Origin: Amaurobius ferox
Lineage: Eukaryota; Arthropoda; Arachnida; Araneae; Amaurobiidae
Assembly (NCBI GenBank): GCA_951213105.1
Contig: OX578139.1
Location: 68,748,754 to 68,812,753 of the forward strand
Direction: 5' to 3'
DNA: 64,000 nt
Shown: positions 32,965 to 46,214 of the stretch, piece after piece
How the letters are laid out: every line of letters starts with the position of its first letter
Numbering within the stretch: position 1 is the stretch's first letter
The notes under the pieces: model-generated
What the model saw: the letters and a program-made list of their open reading frames with translations, nothing else
Told to the model about the DNA's origin: nothing
The model's database searches: none
Position numbers and translations under genes: made by a program

Positions 32965-33734
32965 AAATCTGATGTGGGCAACACATGACTTTCTTATATA
33001 ACGTAATGAATTTACTACATTTACAGTAAAAAAAATAGGTTTTTCTTATAGTTGATACTAATATTCTTTCCAAGATATTGAATTTTTGACAATTAGTCGT
33101 CATTTTCATTGATTTAGCGTCATTTTTATGCATTTGGCAAGATTTTCGTTAATTTGGCAACATTTAAAAAAATCGCCAAGTTGGCGACATTCCGCCAAAT
33201 TCGTCGCCAAAATCTCGCCAAGCGTTATGGACGAAGAAATAAGTTATTCTTACAGCAGACAAATGACTATTGTCGTTCAAATACAAACGTATTACTCAAA
33301 GTATCTTTTTTCATGACTGGAACGAGCTAGATCCACTAGAATGATGTCACCCAATTTATCGTATGGTATTACATATGAAAAGTGAACATGTTTCTCAAAA
33401 GGAAATATTTTTTCTTTATTTTATGTGACTTTTTGATAATTTTTTTTAAAAATGTGCAATATCTCGAGAACGGTTCGTGTTAGCGTTCTAAAATTTATGC
33501 CAATCGTTTTCTAATGAAAAATTACATAAGAAATGTCTATTTGCGTGACTTTATTAGTGGGTTTGATTTTTTGACGATTTTCTCAAAATTTCATTCGAAA
33601 ATTTAGGGTGGTTCTTAACATTCGATTTCGAATAAAAACAATAGGCTTCCAGTGTTGACGGATTGTGATTTTTGTACCAAATTTGGTTCCAATCGGTCCA
33701 TTCGTTCGTCAGTTATCGTCTCCACAGGCTCACT

Positions 33735-33772
<38 letters not shown>

Positions 33773-33898
33773 TCACTTCAAATATGTTTGATTCGTGATC
33801 AGGCATGCTTGAAACGTGCTCTCCCGTCGAAAACTCGAATTGGAATTTTCGACCCCGTCACAATACTTTCCTTATACATTATGTATATAAGGAAAGTA
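32965..33898 (+). mobile_element. Family B MITE-like element, copy 2
   Basis: Same order of blocks as copy 1 and high identity. Its (CA)n tract (33738-33770) is shorter. It ends with the 'CTTTCCTTATACATTATG' hairpin. Same orientation as copy 1. Confidence 0.85.
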
Positions 33899-34629
33899 AA
33901 AATGGTCAGTCGCCATTGTACGGGATTCATTTTTTACCCAGAATTTGGGCAACATACAGGCAGTCGAAGTTATATCGATTGACCTATTAATAAGACATTA
34001 TTATCTTCTATATTGTTTAAGTGGACCAACTATTTATTATATATTGAGAGATGATTATTATCAAAAGATGATTATTGGGAGATGATTTTCTATCGATTAA
34101 TTGCATTAACTGCTTTAATGACTCAAATATAACAAGAAATAAAGTAATTTAAAAATGGGACCAAATTATTATACGAAAGCACCAAAAATCTTAATGTATT
34201 GTAATAATTATTCACATATTTGTTTTGAATAACATACATGGTTTTTTTCAAGACGATGCACACCGTTTTAGATAATGCATTCAACATTTTGAAATTGTAA
34301 ATTCTAAACGGAATACATTTGTTAAAATGTATTTTAGAATTGACTTCATTGAACTAGATTCCATGCACCACATTATGTCTCACATTATAAATGAATATCA
34401 GAAGAGGAATTTGCTCAACTATTCAACCAGTGTGTTAATTAATGTAATAATTTTGTGCATGGCCCACAGTCGTCAATACTAATTTCCATAATAATTCATC
34501 GTTGAATACAGTTTTGGGTTCGCATTTTATGCGCAATTTATGCAATTAACAATTAGTACAGATCTAAAGAACATACAGCTATTTAAAATAATATATAGAA
34601 TGATTAGATGCCGTATTATATTTAGCAAT
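33899..34629. other. AT-rich spacer, nothing recognised
   Basis: No gene or repeat with a partner was seen. Confidence 0.4.
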
Positions 34630-34724
34630 TTAAAACATCACTAATTGCATACTATAACATTTAAAACATCACTAATTGCATACAATAACATTTAAAACAT
34701 CACTAACTGCATACTATAACATTT
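34630..34724. repeat. Three-copy 31-bp minisatellite
   Basis: 'TTAAAACATCACTAATTGC' plus 'ATACTATAACAT' occurs three times in a row with two or three substitutions. Confidence 0.9.
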
Positions 34725-34852
34725 ACCACATATTCTTATACTAGCTGTATACTCTTTCTTCATATGGAATATGTAATTCAAAGAAACTTTATTCATAATT
34801 CGTGGTGAACTTTTAATATTTAAAGTCTTTATTTTAGAAGATTTATACTAAT

Positions 34853-36556
34853 TAGCCGAATACCCGTTGGAATTCAACGGTCTCACAATAAGGAACCTCC
34901 GAAAAACATGCATTTTTGAATAATTCGTTTTTGCCAGTGGTCCTTTTCAAACTGTTCACCCGTGCGCCAAATTTGTACGTTTTTAGAGGGTGTTCTTCTC
35001 ATTTATTTGAAAAATCGAACATTCTGGTGCGCAAAACCCCCTTAAGTAGAGAATACTGGAAAACTGAAAGCGCACTTTCTTCTTTTCGAACTATCTTCCA
35101 TGCACCAAATTCAAACACTCGATTTATTTCTATTTTATCCTTTCAACTTTCGTGAGTTTTTCACTGGACCCCCCTCCCCCCCAATGAATATTTTTGAAAA
35201 ACTCTATTGTCAGATGGTTGGGTCTATTTATTGTCAGATGGTTGGTTCATATATACCAAATATCAAGCCTCTATCACATTTGAAAGTAGGCTTTCCTCAT
35301 TTATTCGGAAGATCGATATTCTGGTGTGTAGAACCCCCTAAAGTGGAAAATATTGGAAAACTGAAATTGTACACTGTCTTCCTTTTAAACTATCTACTTA
35401 TACAGCAAATGTGAAGCCTCTATCTCATCCCGAAACTTACTTTCTTATTATTTCACCTATCAAATTATTCAATATTATTTCACCTATTTCTTTGCGGAGC
35501 ATTCACTTAAATCAACATTTTTTAAAATGTCTATTCTTCTTGGGTTTTTAATCGGATGATTATCCCATACACCAAATATAAAACCTTGCTCTTATTTTAA
35601 AGGAAGAGTTTACTAATTTATTCGCAAAATCTAACATTTTGGTATGCGGCACTTCCTAAAGTAGAAAATATTGGAAAACTGAATTTGCACACTTTCCTCC
35701 TTTCTAACTATCTTCCCCTACACCAAATTCGAAATCTTTATCCGCGAAGCATACTTTTTCTATCATTTCATCTTTCGAATGTTTTGTGTGTAATATCCAC
35801 CACTTTAAAAGAACATTTCTTGAAAATATTCTTCTTCTTGGGTTTCTTATTAGATGATTGGCCCATTTATTATATATCAAACCTCAGTCAAATTTCAAAG
35901 AAGACGTTTCTCATTTATTCAAAAAATCGAATATTTTGGTGCACGGTACTCCTTGACGTAGAGAATATTAAAAGCTGAAATTACATGCTTTCTTCCTTTC
36001 GAACTATCAACCAATACACTAAATTTGAAATCTATATCTCTTCCCAAAGCATGCTTTCTTAACATTTCACCTTTCGAAAATTTCTCTGAGGAGCAGCAAC
36101 TGAATATTTTTTTAAACGTTGTTCTTCTTAGGCGTTTTTGTCATACGATTAGCCCATATAATAAATTTCAAGCTTCTATTACATTTAAAAAGAGGCGTTT
36201 CTCATTTATTAGGCAAATCGAATATTTTGGTGTACGGCACCCCCTAGAGTAGCAAATCTGAAAAATCTGAAATAGCATACTTTCTTCCGTTTGAACGATT
36301 TACTCGTACACAAAATTTGAAAGTCCTATCTCATTGCAAAGTATTCTTTTCTGCGATTTTACTTTTCGAACGTTTTGGTATGGAACACACCCTTTACAGA
36401 ACATTTCGAAAAATTATATTTTTTGGAAGTTTTATCGAACGATCGATCCCTGTACCAAATTGCAAGTGTCTATCTATTCGGGAAGTGCCTAAAAAGGCGT
36501 GGCATACAGATGGACAGACAGACAGACGGTCACTTGGCATTTAGTATATATAGATT
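34853..36556 (+). repeat. ~300-bp-period degenerate tandem array with CAGA tail (HINE-like)
   Basis: The head 'AATACCCGTTGGAATTCAAC' is followed by five units of about 300 bases. Anchor phrases of the form 'CTTTCTTCCTTTCGAACTAT' plus 'CACCAAATTTGAA' fall near 35079, 35372, 35690, 35987 and 36279. Each unit also carries a 'CTCATTTATTCG...AAATCGAATATTTTGGTG' block. It ends with CAGACAGACAGA and 'TAGTATATATAGATT', like the element ending at 4649. Several open frames inside are by-products of the repeat. Confidence 0.7.
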
Positions 36557-36932
36557 CTAAAAAAAAAAAATGAAAGTAATGCGGTCTCCCGTGCTGAGGT
36601 AATATACAGGCAGACGAAAGCATGACTTGCAATGTTATTTAAATAAACAATAATAACTTTACAATTAAACAATATATTCTCTGTAGAATGCGTTTCTGGT
36701 GTTCGTATTAAGGACAGAGATACAGATAGTTCATTAATGGCTTTTGAGCAGATAATATACAGTTGGCCATGCAAAAAGTAGCAGATACTTAGGTCTATAC
36801 CCACAGTAAGGAATGTTTGGTTCTACTGGCCGCCTTTACTTAAAATGCTTATATAATTTTAAAGGGACAAGCACAAACAGCAATCTGGTTACGTTATCAT
36901 ATTTTGAAATGCGTTTATTGCAGAAAGGTTTA
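36557..36932. other. Spacer, nothing recognised
   Basis: No gene or structured element seen. Confidence 0.4.
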
Positions 36933-38244
36933 AACAAGAAAGATCAATCATGCTTAAAGCATTGATTATGAAACACTTTCCAACTTCAATGAAATTTTAT
37001 TTGAGCATATCTAAAATGCAATACATTCCTCGGTAATATTTTAAAACTTATCACAATACTATATTAATTTATTATATTTGAAAACTTAAACCTTCGTCGA
37101 AAAAAATGAACTTCATTCAAATGACGGCATTGAAATATAAATTGCCTGGTTTAAGCATCTCTAAAATGCGATACATTCTACGGTAATAATTTGAGAATTA
37201 TCATAATACTACGATAATTTATTATATTTGAAAACTTCATCGAAAACAACTGAAATTCATTCAAATGACGTCATAGAAAAAATAACACGCCTGGCTCTCT
37301 CTATAAAAGCAGCATTTCATTCATAACAATTTCCCATTCATTTCATTCATTATAATACTATAATAATTTATTTTATTTAAAAATTAAGACCATGGAGCTA
37401 CAAGTAATTAAACTCTATGCTTAAAACCTCATAGAAAAAAATCGCCCTTCTCTTTGTAAAATCAATGAATGTTTCATTCATAACAGCCATGAAGACTTCA
37501 TGAGCTAAATAATTTTGTGTTAAAGAAGTTCAGCAATTCTAATACAACTCATTCTACATATTTTGCTGTTTACATTTTACATAAATGAAAAATAGGCTTC
37601 GTTGTAGAAATAATCAAATTTGGAAGAGCATTTAAACTCAAATATATTGTCATTGCGTTGTTTCAGTATGTGGATGCACAGAATTTAAGCAAAATTAAAG
37701 TGTTTTTAGGACGGATACAACACTCAATATGAACTAAAAAGAACTTTAAAAATCACGATTTTGAGACAAGATGGATGCCATATATCTTTTTGAAGTGGGT
37801 CACGTGATCTTTTCACATCATGATCACGTGATCGCTTCATATAACAGGTGTAATTATTATTTTAATTTTTATTTAAAAAACTACTGAATATATTTCGCTC
37901 ATTTTTTTTATATATTTTATGGAACTATTTGAATATTACCTAAAATTTTTAAAGCAATTTGTGAATTTTAAATCCGCTTAAAAAATGTTTGAAAAATTAG
38001 GTACCATAGGGCTCAATGTATTTCAGTTTTTCAACCCGGGATCAACCCAAAACTAATTGGGTGATATTATTCATTTATATTCCCATAGGTCCTACAGACC
38101 GTCTGAACAACATACTAAAATTTCATTTTGATTAAGTCATTTTTACGGCAGTTATCGTGCTAACGGACATACAGATAGACAGACAGGCAGACATAATGAA
38201 CAAAGTCATAAACACTTTTCAACTTTGTTGTAAAGTGTTAAAAA
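36933..38244 (+). repeat. Family A, complete copy 2 (1.31 kb)
   Basis: Aligns with copy 1 from AACAAGAAAGATCAATCATG to the terminal hairpin and AAAAA. It has the same 'CAAATGACGTCATAG' block (37262) and a shorter CAGA tract (38164-38185). No coding region. Confidence 0.85.
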
Positions 38245-38439
38245 ATAGTTTCGAATCTATACTGACACATTAAAAATAAATAAGAAAATGGAGAAAACGG
38301 CAGGTCATAGTTCTGAATGTGAAATTTCCGTCAATAAGGAATGTGACTACCTCTTACACTGATGAGATTAAATACTCAATGAGGTCTGAAGGCAGTAATC
38401 GCCACTATTTTATGAGATACGTCGGGACTCTTGGATAGT

Positions 38440-41079
38440 GTTTGGAAGGGTTTATCGAAAGCAACAGCTGGCTATCCAAGAACATCCGGGGAATACGCGA
38501 GATACTCCATTCGCTGAATTCCCTCTGTCATCAGGCAATTGCTTACTATACAAGTTCTATGTGGCCGGGCATTGCCGTCTATAAAAATAAACTCAGAATC
38601 TATTGCACCCGTATAAGGTCGAATATAGTGACCAATGATTTTATCGCGATATCTTTGGTCAGTTACAGTATCGTTGAAAAAGAAATGGAAGTCAGTACAT
38701 CCGCCGAAGGAAATCCCAGCCCATACAAGGAGACCACCACCAGATAATGAGTTGCGCTGGGTGACGTTAATCGCTTGATACCGTGTACCGGCCACTCTCC
38801 ACATAAAAATCCGTCGATTGTCCGGCTACAAAAGAAATCTGGACATCGGTGAATAGAACATTACTCCAATCGTCTCGTCTATGGTCCAACTGACGTGTTC
38901 CCGACACCATTGGAAACAGGCTTGTTCTGTGCCTCGCAGACAATGGAACACAAATGTTTGGCGTCCGTGCATAAAAGCCATTTGCATGCAACTTCCTTCT
39001 CATAGTTGTAAAGGATACAGGCCTACCTTTAGCTGTAGCGAGGCTAGAAAGAAGGTATTGTTGCTTTCCTGTTGCGTCTGACCAATAACGCTAAGTAGTG
39101 GTTGTGGTGCGGTGGATTTTACACATAAATACAATAAATATTAAACACTTAAATACATTACCGATACTCACCAAATAGTTCCACCAGGCTCACGCGCGTT
39201 AAAGTATAGTGGGGTCCGATTGGACCTAAGTACATTGCGTTTGCTGAAACAATTAATCACTCCCTTTTTTGTGGCCACTTAACAATTTATTTACAAAACA
39301 CATGAAATCTCAATTCAAACCTTAAATACAAAATACACAATTACAAATGAGTTCCCAATTTACCTAAGCTTGACCTCAGGGTGCACAGTTTATTTTGCAT
39401 TAATTTGCATATTTATCTTATTTATCATCCAAACTTGTAATTAATCACTTTTGTTGAGAAAACAATATATATATATATTCAATTTTGCAAATCTCCCATT
39501 TAGCATAACCTTGCCCTTACACTATTGGCTCACACAAATTAAGCTTAAACATTCATATACACATTTTAAAATCAATATATAATTCTCATACCTTCATTAC
39601 ATACGAACTCCACTGAGTGCTGTAGCTGACCTCTGCACGTTGAAATGGGTGGCACGCTTAATTGAAGTTTGGTTCATTTATTTGAATAGTTCATGGAAAA
39701 CACTACCAGTCTGAGAAAACACGGTTGCGTATCTTCAGGTGACGAAAACTTTTGCCAAGTATTATTTTGGAGATGGGCACACTGTCCACTTTCCTTCTCC
39801 TCCTCTTAACGTCGGCTTTATCCCAGTGGATCTTGTGAGATCTACGTACAGGCCTTTGCCTAAAGAGTGGAGATCAGGTACTTTATTTGTAGAGATTGGC
39901 TGCTGCTTAGGAGCCCTGGATTGATGCTCCGCAAATATTCCGTGCACACAGTATTACAGTTACCACGGCTTAAATGCAGCTAAAGGAGCAAGGTCCTACA
40001 CCTCGCCGTTTTGGTGGTAGAGCTGTGTGTACTGCAACCAATTAAAAACATGACGACATTCTTCCATTTTCTGGTCGCCACCGCCCGAAGAAAATGCGCC
40101 CTCGCGCTGAGTTAGGCTCGGCTCGTCTTGGCTACGAGTCGCCTTCTTTACCGGACTCACTACGTCGGCTCCTCGGCAAATGCATTGCCGCCCGAGATAG
40201 GGACAGCGGATGCCGGGTCAGAGATGCATCAAAATGCATGCCGGATCGGACTTCACAAAACCACAAGTGCCAAGCACCTGGAGTGCTCTCTACTCGAGCT
40301 CAGAAAAGCAACTGACGATTTTTTTACATTTCTAAAAACTTCAGAATTTTAAAACAAGGGGAACGACACAAATACAGGGAGGAAGTCCCCCACTTCCCAT
40401 TCGCTGCTTCCCAAAACGCAATAAAAAGGCGGTCCAAAAATGCTTCACACTATTGGTTTTTGAAGCGACGCTCATTTTTTATGCGCTCCACTCAAACACA
40501 AGAACCAGAGGGCTTCCTCGACAACCGGGTGGTACCAAGGACGTACCCCGACGCGAGCCACACCTGACAGGGCTATAAATTTTCAAAGATTTGTGGCTCA
40601 ACTTTGACGTTTATGCTGCAATTAATTCTCCGAATATTTACAATCCATGTCAGTGAGCACACAACCCAACGTCGCCACAAATCCCAATTCCGTCTGTGCA
40701 AAGGCCTAGCTATAAACATAAATCACAAACATTGTATACATTTCACTTACATTACATCTTCCCTTTTTTCCCAGGGTTGCGTATCAAAATATGTGATTAT
40801 CATATCACAGTGGTCATCGAAAGCTGATGCAACTCGAGGCCGACCTGAGCCTGGCCATCTGCTTACTGTTTCGCTAGTTTAGAATTGGGTCTATAAGCGT
40901 GAAATCGCAGAATGCTGGACTCTGAAGAATTCACCAATCTCTCCATTAGATTGGCCGGATTCTAACCTCCCAACTCCTCTACATCGCTGACCATCATCAA
41001 TTGATTGAAGTTTCATTAACTGATCTTCGTGTCGTTTTGTTGTCTCCCACGAACCGTAACACACACCGTTGAAAATCAT
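38440..41079 (-). pseudogene. Tc1-type transposase pseudogene, split by a 1.67-kb insertion
   Basis: Read from 41079 down. An N-terminal helix-turn-helix, GVGRLESGQSNGEIGEFF and QHSAISRL, is followed by a GSGRPRV turn near 40840. The insertion then intervenes. Below 39105 the frame carries RRNRKATIPS, VSFTTMRRKLHANGFYART and CVPLSARHRTS. The first catalytic region, DDWSNVLFTD, follows, with the next residue changed from the usual E. GGGLLVWAGISFGGCTD, YRDKIIGHYIRPYTGAI and the second catalytic region FIFIDGNARPH come next. It stops at YSPDV just before the expected NPIE. The third catalytic Glu is not seen. Several frameshifts and stops are present. This family is common in arthropods. Confidence 0.8.
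39105..40774. mobile_element. 1.67-kb insertion with TG...CA ends and GGTTG target duplication (solo LTR?)
   Basis: GGTTG at 39100-39104 and 40775-40779 brackets a block that starts TGGTGCGG and ends TTCCCA(G). Removing it and one GGTTG restores readable transposase sequence across the junction (RNHYLALLVRRNRK). TG...CA termini plus a 5-6-bp duplication fit a solo LTR, but no second LTR, tRNA-binding site or polyprotein was seen. The right half (39960-40570) is GC-rich. Open frames inside have no recognised domain. Confidence 0.55.
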
Positions 41080-41088
41080 TTTGTTGCT

Positions 41089-41271
41089 TTAAGTCCTAGG
41101 ACGAGTTGGCTGGCCTGGGCTTTCGACACACCGTTGAAGTGTGCTCACATCATGACCCTATAGTTCGGCGATCCTTCGAGGACTCATTCCACCCTCACGT
41201 AAAACAATGATTTGTTGCAGTTCCGTTAACGACAACTGAACGTATGCAGTACGTCGATGTATTCTTGGCAT
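41089..41271 (-). pseudogene. N-terminal fragment of a second Tc1-like transposase
   Basis: MPRIHRRTAYVQLSLTELQQ, then REGGMSPRRIAEL, a stop, GHDVSTLQRCVES and GQPTRPRT ending in TAA. This is the HTH start of a different Tc1 lineage from the 38440-41079 copy. The CAACGGTGTGT phrase occurs both here and at about 41068, so the two may have joined by recombination. Confidence 0.65.
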
Positions 41272-41279
41272 ATTGTGAT

Positions 41280-44200
41280 GAATTTAACAACCTGAAACCA
41301 ATGACGCTACAATTTAACTGTGATATCGCTCCTCCTTGACCTGACGTTTTTATATTGCTCGGCAAGGTGTTACGTCAGTATGCGTAACGAAACTGTGATC
41401 ATTTGCAAATCTCGCCTTCCTGTTTTCATTACCTGATTTAAATAAAGCTACACCTACAACTTTACGGTGTTGCGATTTCTGTTGTGGGCAGTGCATATAC
41501 ACAGCTTATAATTTACATTTGGTCCAAATAGCGTCAGCGGTTTCTGATAATATGAAGAGTTACCAATATTGACAAAATCACGTTTCATAGCTAAACTATA
41601 TACATTTTTCGATTTTTTTCTGTTCACGTTTTGACATCATATGTGAAAGATGTTTCCATGTTTTCATTGCGTTCACATCTAGATAATATACTCGTAAGAA
41701 GTATGTTCCTTAAATTTGGCCCAAATTGCTTCCTCTGTTTTTTTTTTTTTTTAGATTACGAGGGTCAAACGATTTTATCAAAATTTCTTTTTATGATTAA
41801 ACTACGTACAATGTACATAGATGTTCGATCTTTTGTCTGCGTGCACATCTGCAAAAAATACTGAACTTGCTACGCCGACGTTATCCGAACCGTTTCATTG
41901 GTTTTATAGATTACGGTGAAACAGCGATTTAGCACACTCTAACACACTTACCCCCACACACAGACCGACAAGCGTCATTTATTACATCTAGGGAACATAC
42001 CGATGTATTTACTGGGAACTTAACATTTTAGTTAATTAAGATCACCATTCTTTTCTTGGGATATATCGATTAAAGTAAAAATGTTGCTCAATCTACTGCT
42101 AAAAGCATATCTTTCAAGTAAAATGGTACAAGTTACAATCACTCTCATTATACTTTGCTCTAGTTCTCTTCACGCGAGAAAAGTAAAAATGCTAATTAAA
42201 GAAAAACTTCATGGGTGAATTTATTATTATGATGAGATCTCAATCCTTTATCAGGCATTCCAAGATAAATTATCCTCACGTTCAATAGTAAATGGTTATG
42301 AGTAATCAACTTTTTTCCCCATGAAATTCGAAGTTTTAACAATAAACTGATTTTTGTTGATATATTACTTTACCTATAAGGATAAAGTAATATTTCATAT
42401 GCCTATCATCTGCATTTTTCTATCTTGAACGCACAATAAATTTTTCTCTTAGAATTTCGTCCAACAAAAGAAACTTCAGAAGCATAAGCCATCTTTTACT
42501 TTAAAGAGGAAAATATTTTACCTCTTGATGGCGAGTTAATAAATAATTTCTTCAAGAAATAATTAATGCTTATTTTTTTTTTGCATATTTTATGATTCGA
42601 GGCGTAATTATCAAGTATGTCATCAATCAAACTAAAATTGATTGACTTGAACTGAATTGATTTATGATGTTGTTCATTCAATTCTCGTTAGCCACGTTAC
42701 GAGCCGCATCATACTGAAATTTCAGTAAAACACTAATAAATTTTATTGCTTCTGCTGAAATTTAGCTTTTTAATCTTCACAAAATGTATCTAAATGCGTG
42801 TTTCAGTAGAGAAAATATTAGTTCCTAAATTTTATTTATTTGCGAAATCGCTTATAAGAGCAAATCATAGTTAAATTTATTAAAGGGAAATGTGTATTAC
42901 AAAGAAAAATATTACTTGTGTAAGGTACCATGCCGAATTGTCGAAATTAAATAATTACCACCTTTTTGGCACAATCGTACGTAACGTATGACGTCATACA
43001 CTGAAAATACCATGTACATCATAATTGACTGGTCATTTTCCATTTGTCTACAAATATTTGGGTGCCGATAAACTGCACAGGTACCGAAAAATATTTATAA
43101 AATATTGTTTGAAATGGGCAACAGAAGTTTCAAAACTCATTTCATTAGCACTTAAAGTACATCCAATTAACATAACTACTTAATGATAAAAAATGAGAAA
43201 AAATATCTTCGAATAATAAACTATCACTTTTCTAATACTTCTTTAACATTTACAACTAATATTGAACTGAATGTGTTAGCAGATAAATATAAATATTTAT
43301 GAATTATTAGCAGAGCATTTTTCGGAATATGAAACTTTAAGAGTAAAACCATATTTACTACTTCTTAAAAATAAAAATGTTCCTGTTCACAAAAAAAAAA
43401 AACAATCACTTTCTAACTTTTCAAAGATTAAACAGAACATCCACAATTTTATGATCACATTTTTAAAGGTATATAAAATTTTATGTGTCATAAAAGAATG
43501 CACTTTAAATTCCGATTAGTTAACTCAACATGTAAAGTGTATATTTTTTTTAATTTCTTTTAAACAGATAATTAATAAAAGTTTCTATTTAGAAAGGCAT
43601 ACTTTATATAAAGTGCACATAAAATATACTACTGTGCAGCAAATTTGCAACACAAAGATAGACATGAGATAGATAATAAGATGGGATTTATTTAGCAAAT
43701 TAATGACGACATGAAATATGATCGGTCAGTACACTGCTGTAGGTATTATGGAGCACACAATATTCCGTATTGACAACATTCCGTGAGATGACATAATTGA
43801 AGATGCGCCGTATGTGTTGGTTGTATGTACAGGTACACCTAGGCCGCATGGATCGCCTTAGAGGATTAGAGCTATAATTGGTGCTTTATGTGGTATGCTT
43901 TATCATACAGCCAAATCATATAGAAGACTCACCCAGAAGTTTAGAGTAGCTTGTTGAACGACTGGTTCAATCCTTGGTATAATATCATACGTCAGACACT
44001 TAGAACATGTGACGCATTTCCCACTTATGGTCAAGTGTTGTCTTGCAACAAGACAACGGCTGGCTCATAAGTCACTCTTACCTTATTAATAGTCTTCTAA
44101 ATTGTTTTTACAACCGATCCTGAATAACAGATGTTTCAAAGAAAATGTAAGTTTTTGGATCGAAATTGAGCAATTCCAAAACAACACGTGGAAATTCCTA

Positions 44201-46184
44201 GTAAGCCCCTTAACCTGCTCTGTAATTTGATGCTGAATCCATATCAGTCATTATCTAAGTTATCTATAATCAGTCCTAAGAGGAATTATTTCAATCGGAA
44301 GTGATAAAAAAACCCGGAAGTAAAAATCCTTAGTAAATCATCCAAGATTCTTTAAAATTGTATAAAAAATCCATATTAGTTATCATCTAAGCACTATCGT
44401 TAGCCAATCTTGAGAAACATCTGTTTCAAATAAAAGGAAAAACATGTTGAACCGGAAATGGAAAAAGAAAGAAACGGAAGTTGAGATCCTTAGTGGCTGC
44501 CCCGTCTCAGGTTCCCCTCCGGAATTGTGTGCTAAAACCATAATATTCATCATATAAACTCTATAGCAGATCCTCAAAAAAAGATATTTGAAGAAAGTTA
44601 TTTTAGTAAAATCAATAGTATGACAAAATCCCACCCCCCTTAAACGGAAATATCTTAATGCGGCATTATGAAATCACTTATTAAATATTGCGACCAAAAG
44701 AATATTTTTAAGTTTCATAATATATAGAGTTAATCATGATAATCCTCATCATTATCATTATCTGAGCCAAGGTGCACTGAAGAATAAAATTATTTTGACC
44801 ATCAATCCATTTTATTAAAAGTAGCTATCCAGCTGGCATGATATTGAGAGGTTTAAATGCTGAATCGGTATAACAAGGAAAAGCTGGAGGCATACAAAAA
44901 CTAATTACATTGCTCAAGAAATAATAGGTATAAAACTTAGGCGCCCATAGGGAGAACAAGTGCCCTGGACGTTTAAGGCCACAATTCAGACATCAAACTA
45001 GTTTATTGTATACGTCTTATCCTTGAGTTTACCCCTCCCCTGAGAAAGATTTTATGCGAACCCATGGTAAAAGACGTTACATGGGGGATCTTTGACATGG
45101 GGTGTTTTAAGCGCTCGAAGCAATGGGGCGAACATTTTCAAAACGGCTTCACTTATGATTTATTAGAGAGCAGAAATTATTAGAGTCATCATCAGTTGAA
45201 AAACTGGGTATGAGTACAAGGCGTGTGGTCATCAACGACTTCTGAGTGTCCAAACTGAGGGACAGTTGACAGTCTTGTTCCCTCAGAATTTCAACATTTA
45301 ATAAAATAGCAGGTAATCTGAATCAGGTATCGCCAGATATCCCCTACCGTGCAGTTTGGCTCATATTACACCATAAAGGCTGTAGAAGTAGAAGCACCAA
45401 GAGGTCATAATAATTTACATTTTCCTTGTGAACTATGCAATGTAGTAAAATTTATTTTCCTTGATTGTATTTATTAATTATAGTTTATTAGCAATAATTG
45501 CTACAATAGTTAGTGGTAAAATGTGGCTAACCACTATGAATAACTTCCTACGCATTATTCCATGACATTGTAAAGCATAGATTATTTTAAAAATTTTATA
45601 TTTTAGAATAATTTTCCCCGGGCAGCAAACAACATGAATGGACAAGTTTCATCACTGCTTGCCATTAGCGAACAATCGTTAACTATAAACAAAGAAACCA
45701 TAATTCAATTTGTTATGCAAATAAGATGATAAAATACGAAGACCTATCCAGAAACAAATGGATTTCTTTTGTCTGTGCGAGTTACCAGGAGATTCTTCAG
45801 CAACGATATTATCACCAATTGATAAACTATTGCAGTAACGGGGTCACCTATTGTCGCAAACGAGAAATAAGATCAGAAATAGTATAGAAATAAGAAAATA
45901 TGGACAAAAAAGTGATTTAGGATAAAAATAAGACAAATTAAGCATGGCCATGTCATAATTTAGAGAAATAACAAACATGTCATAAAATATCATTAACCGG
46001 ATTGCTGGAAAGTTTATTTACTTTTGAATAATAGAGGCAGAAAGAAAATAAAACTAATGGTTTGTCATGCAACAGATATTAAACAGTAATAAAAAATAAA
46101 TTTATTGATTTTTACATGATTTTTATGTTCTTTATAACGAAGCCTCAAAACTTATTTTGACCTATACGTATTCGGTAGACTATA
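41280..46184. other. AT-rich 4.9 kb with no recognised gene
   Basis: No clear gene. A (T)14 run lies near 41740. At 43640-44110 reading in plus frames gives short helix-turn-helix-like and LQQDNG-like snatches that could be an eroded transposase, but stops break every frame. Open frames at 41631-41864, 42496-42681 and 44383-44634 are unremarkable. Confidence 0.4.
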
Positions 46185-46214
46185 CAGGATGTCCCAAAAA
46201 TATTGAAACGGGCT

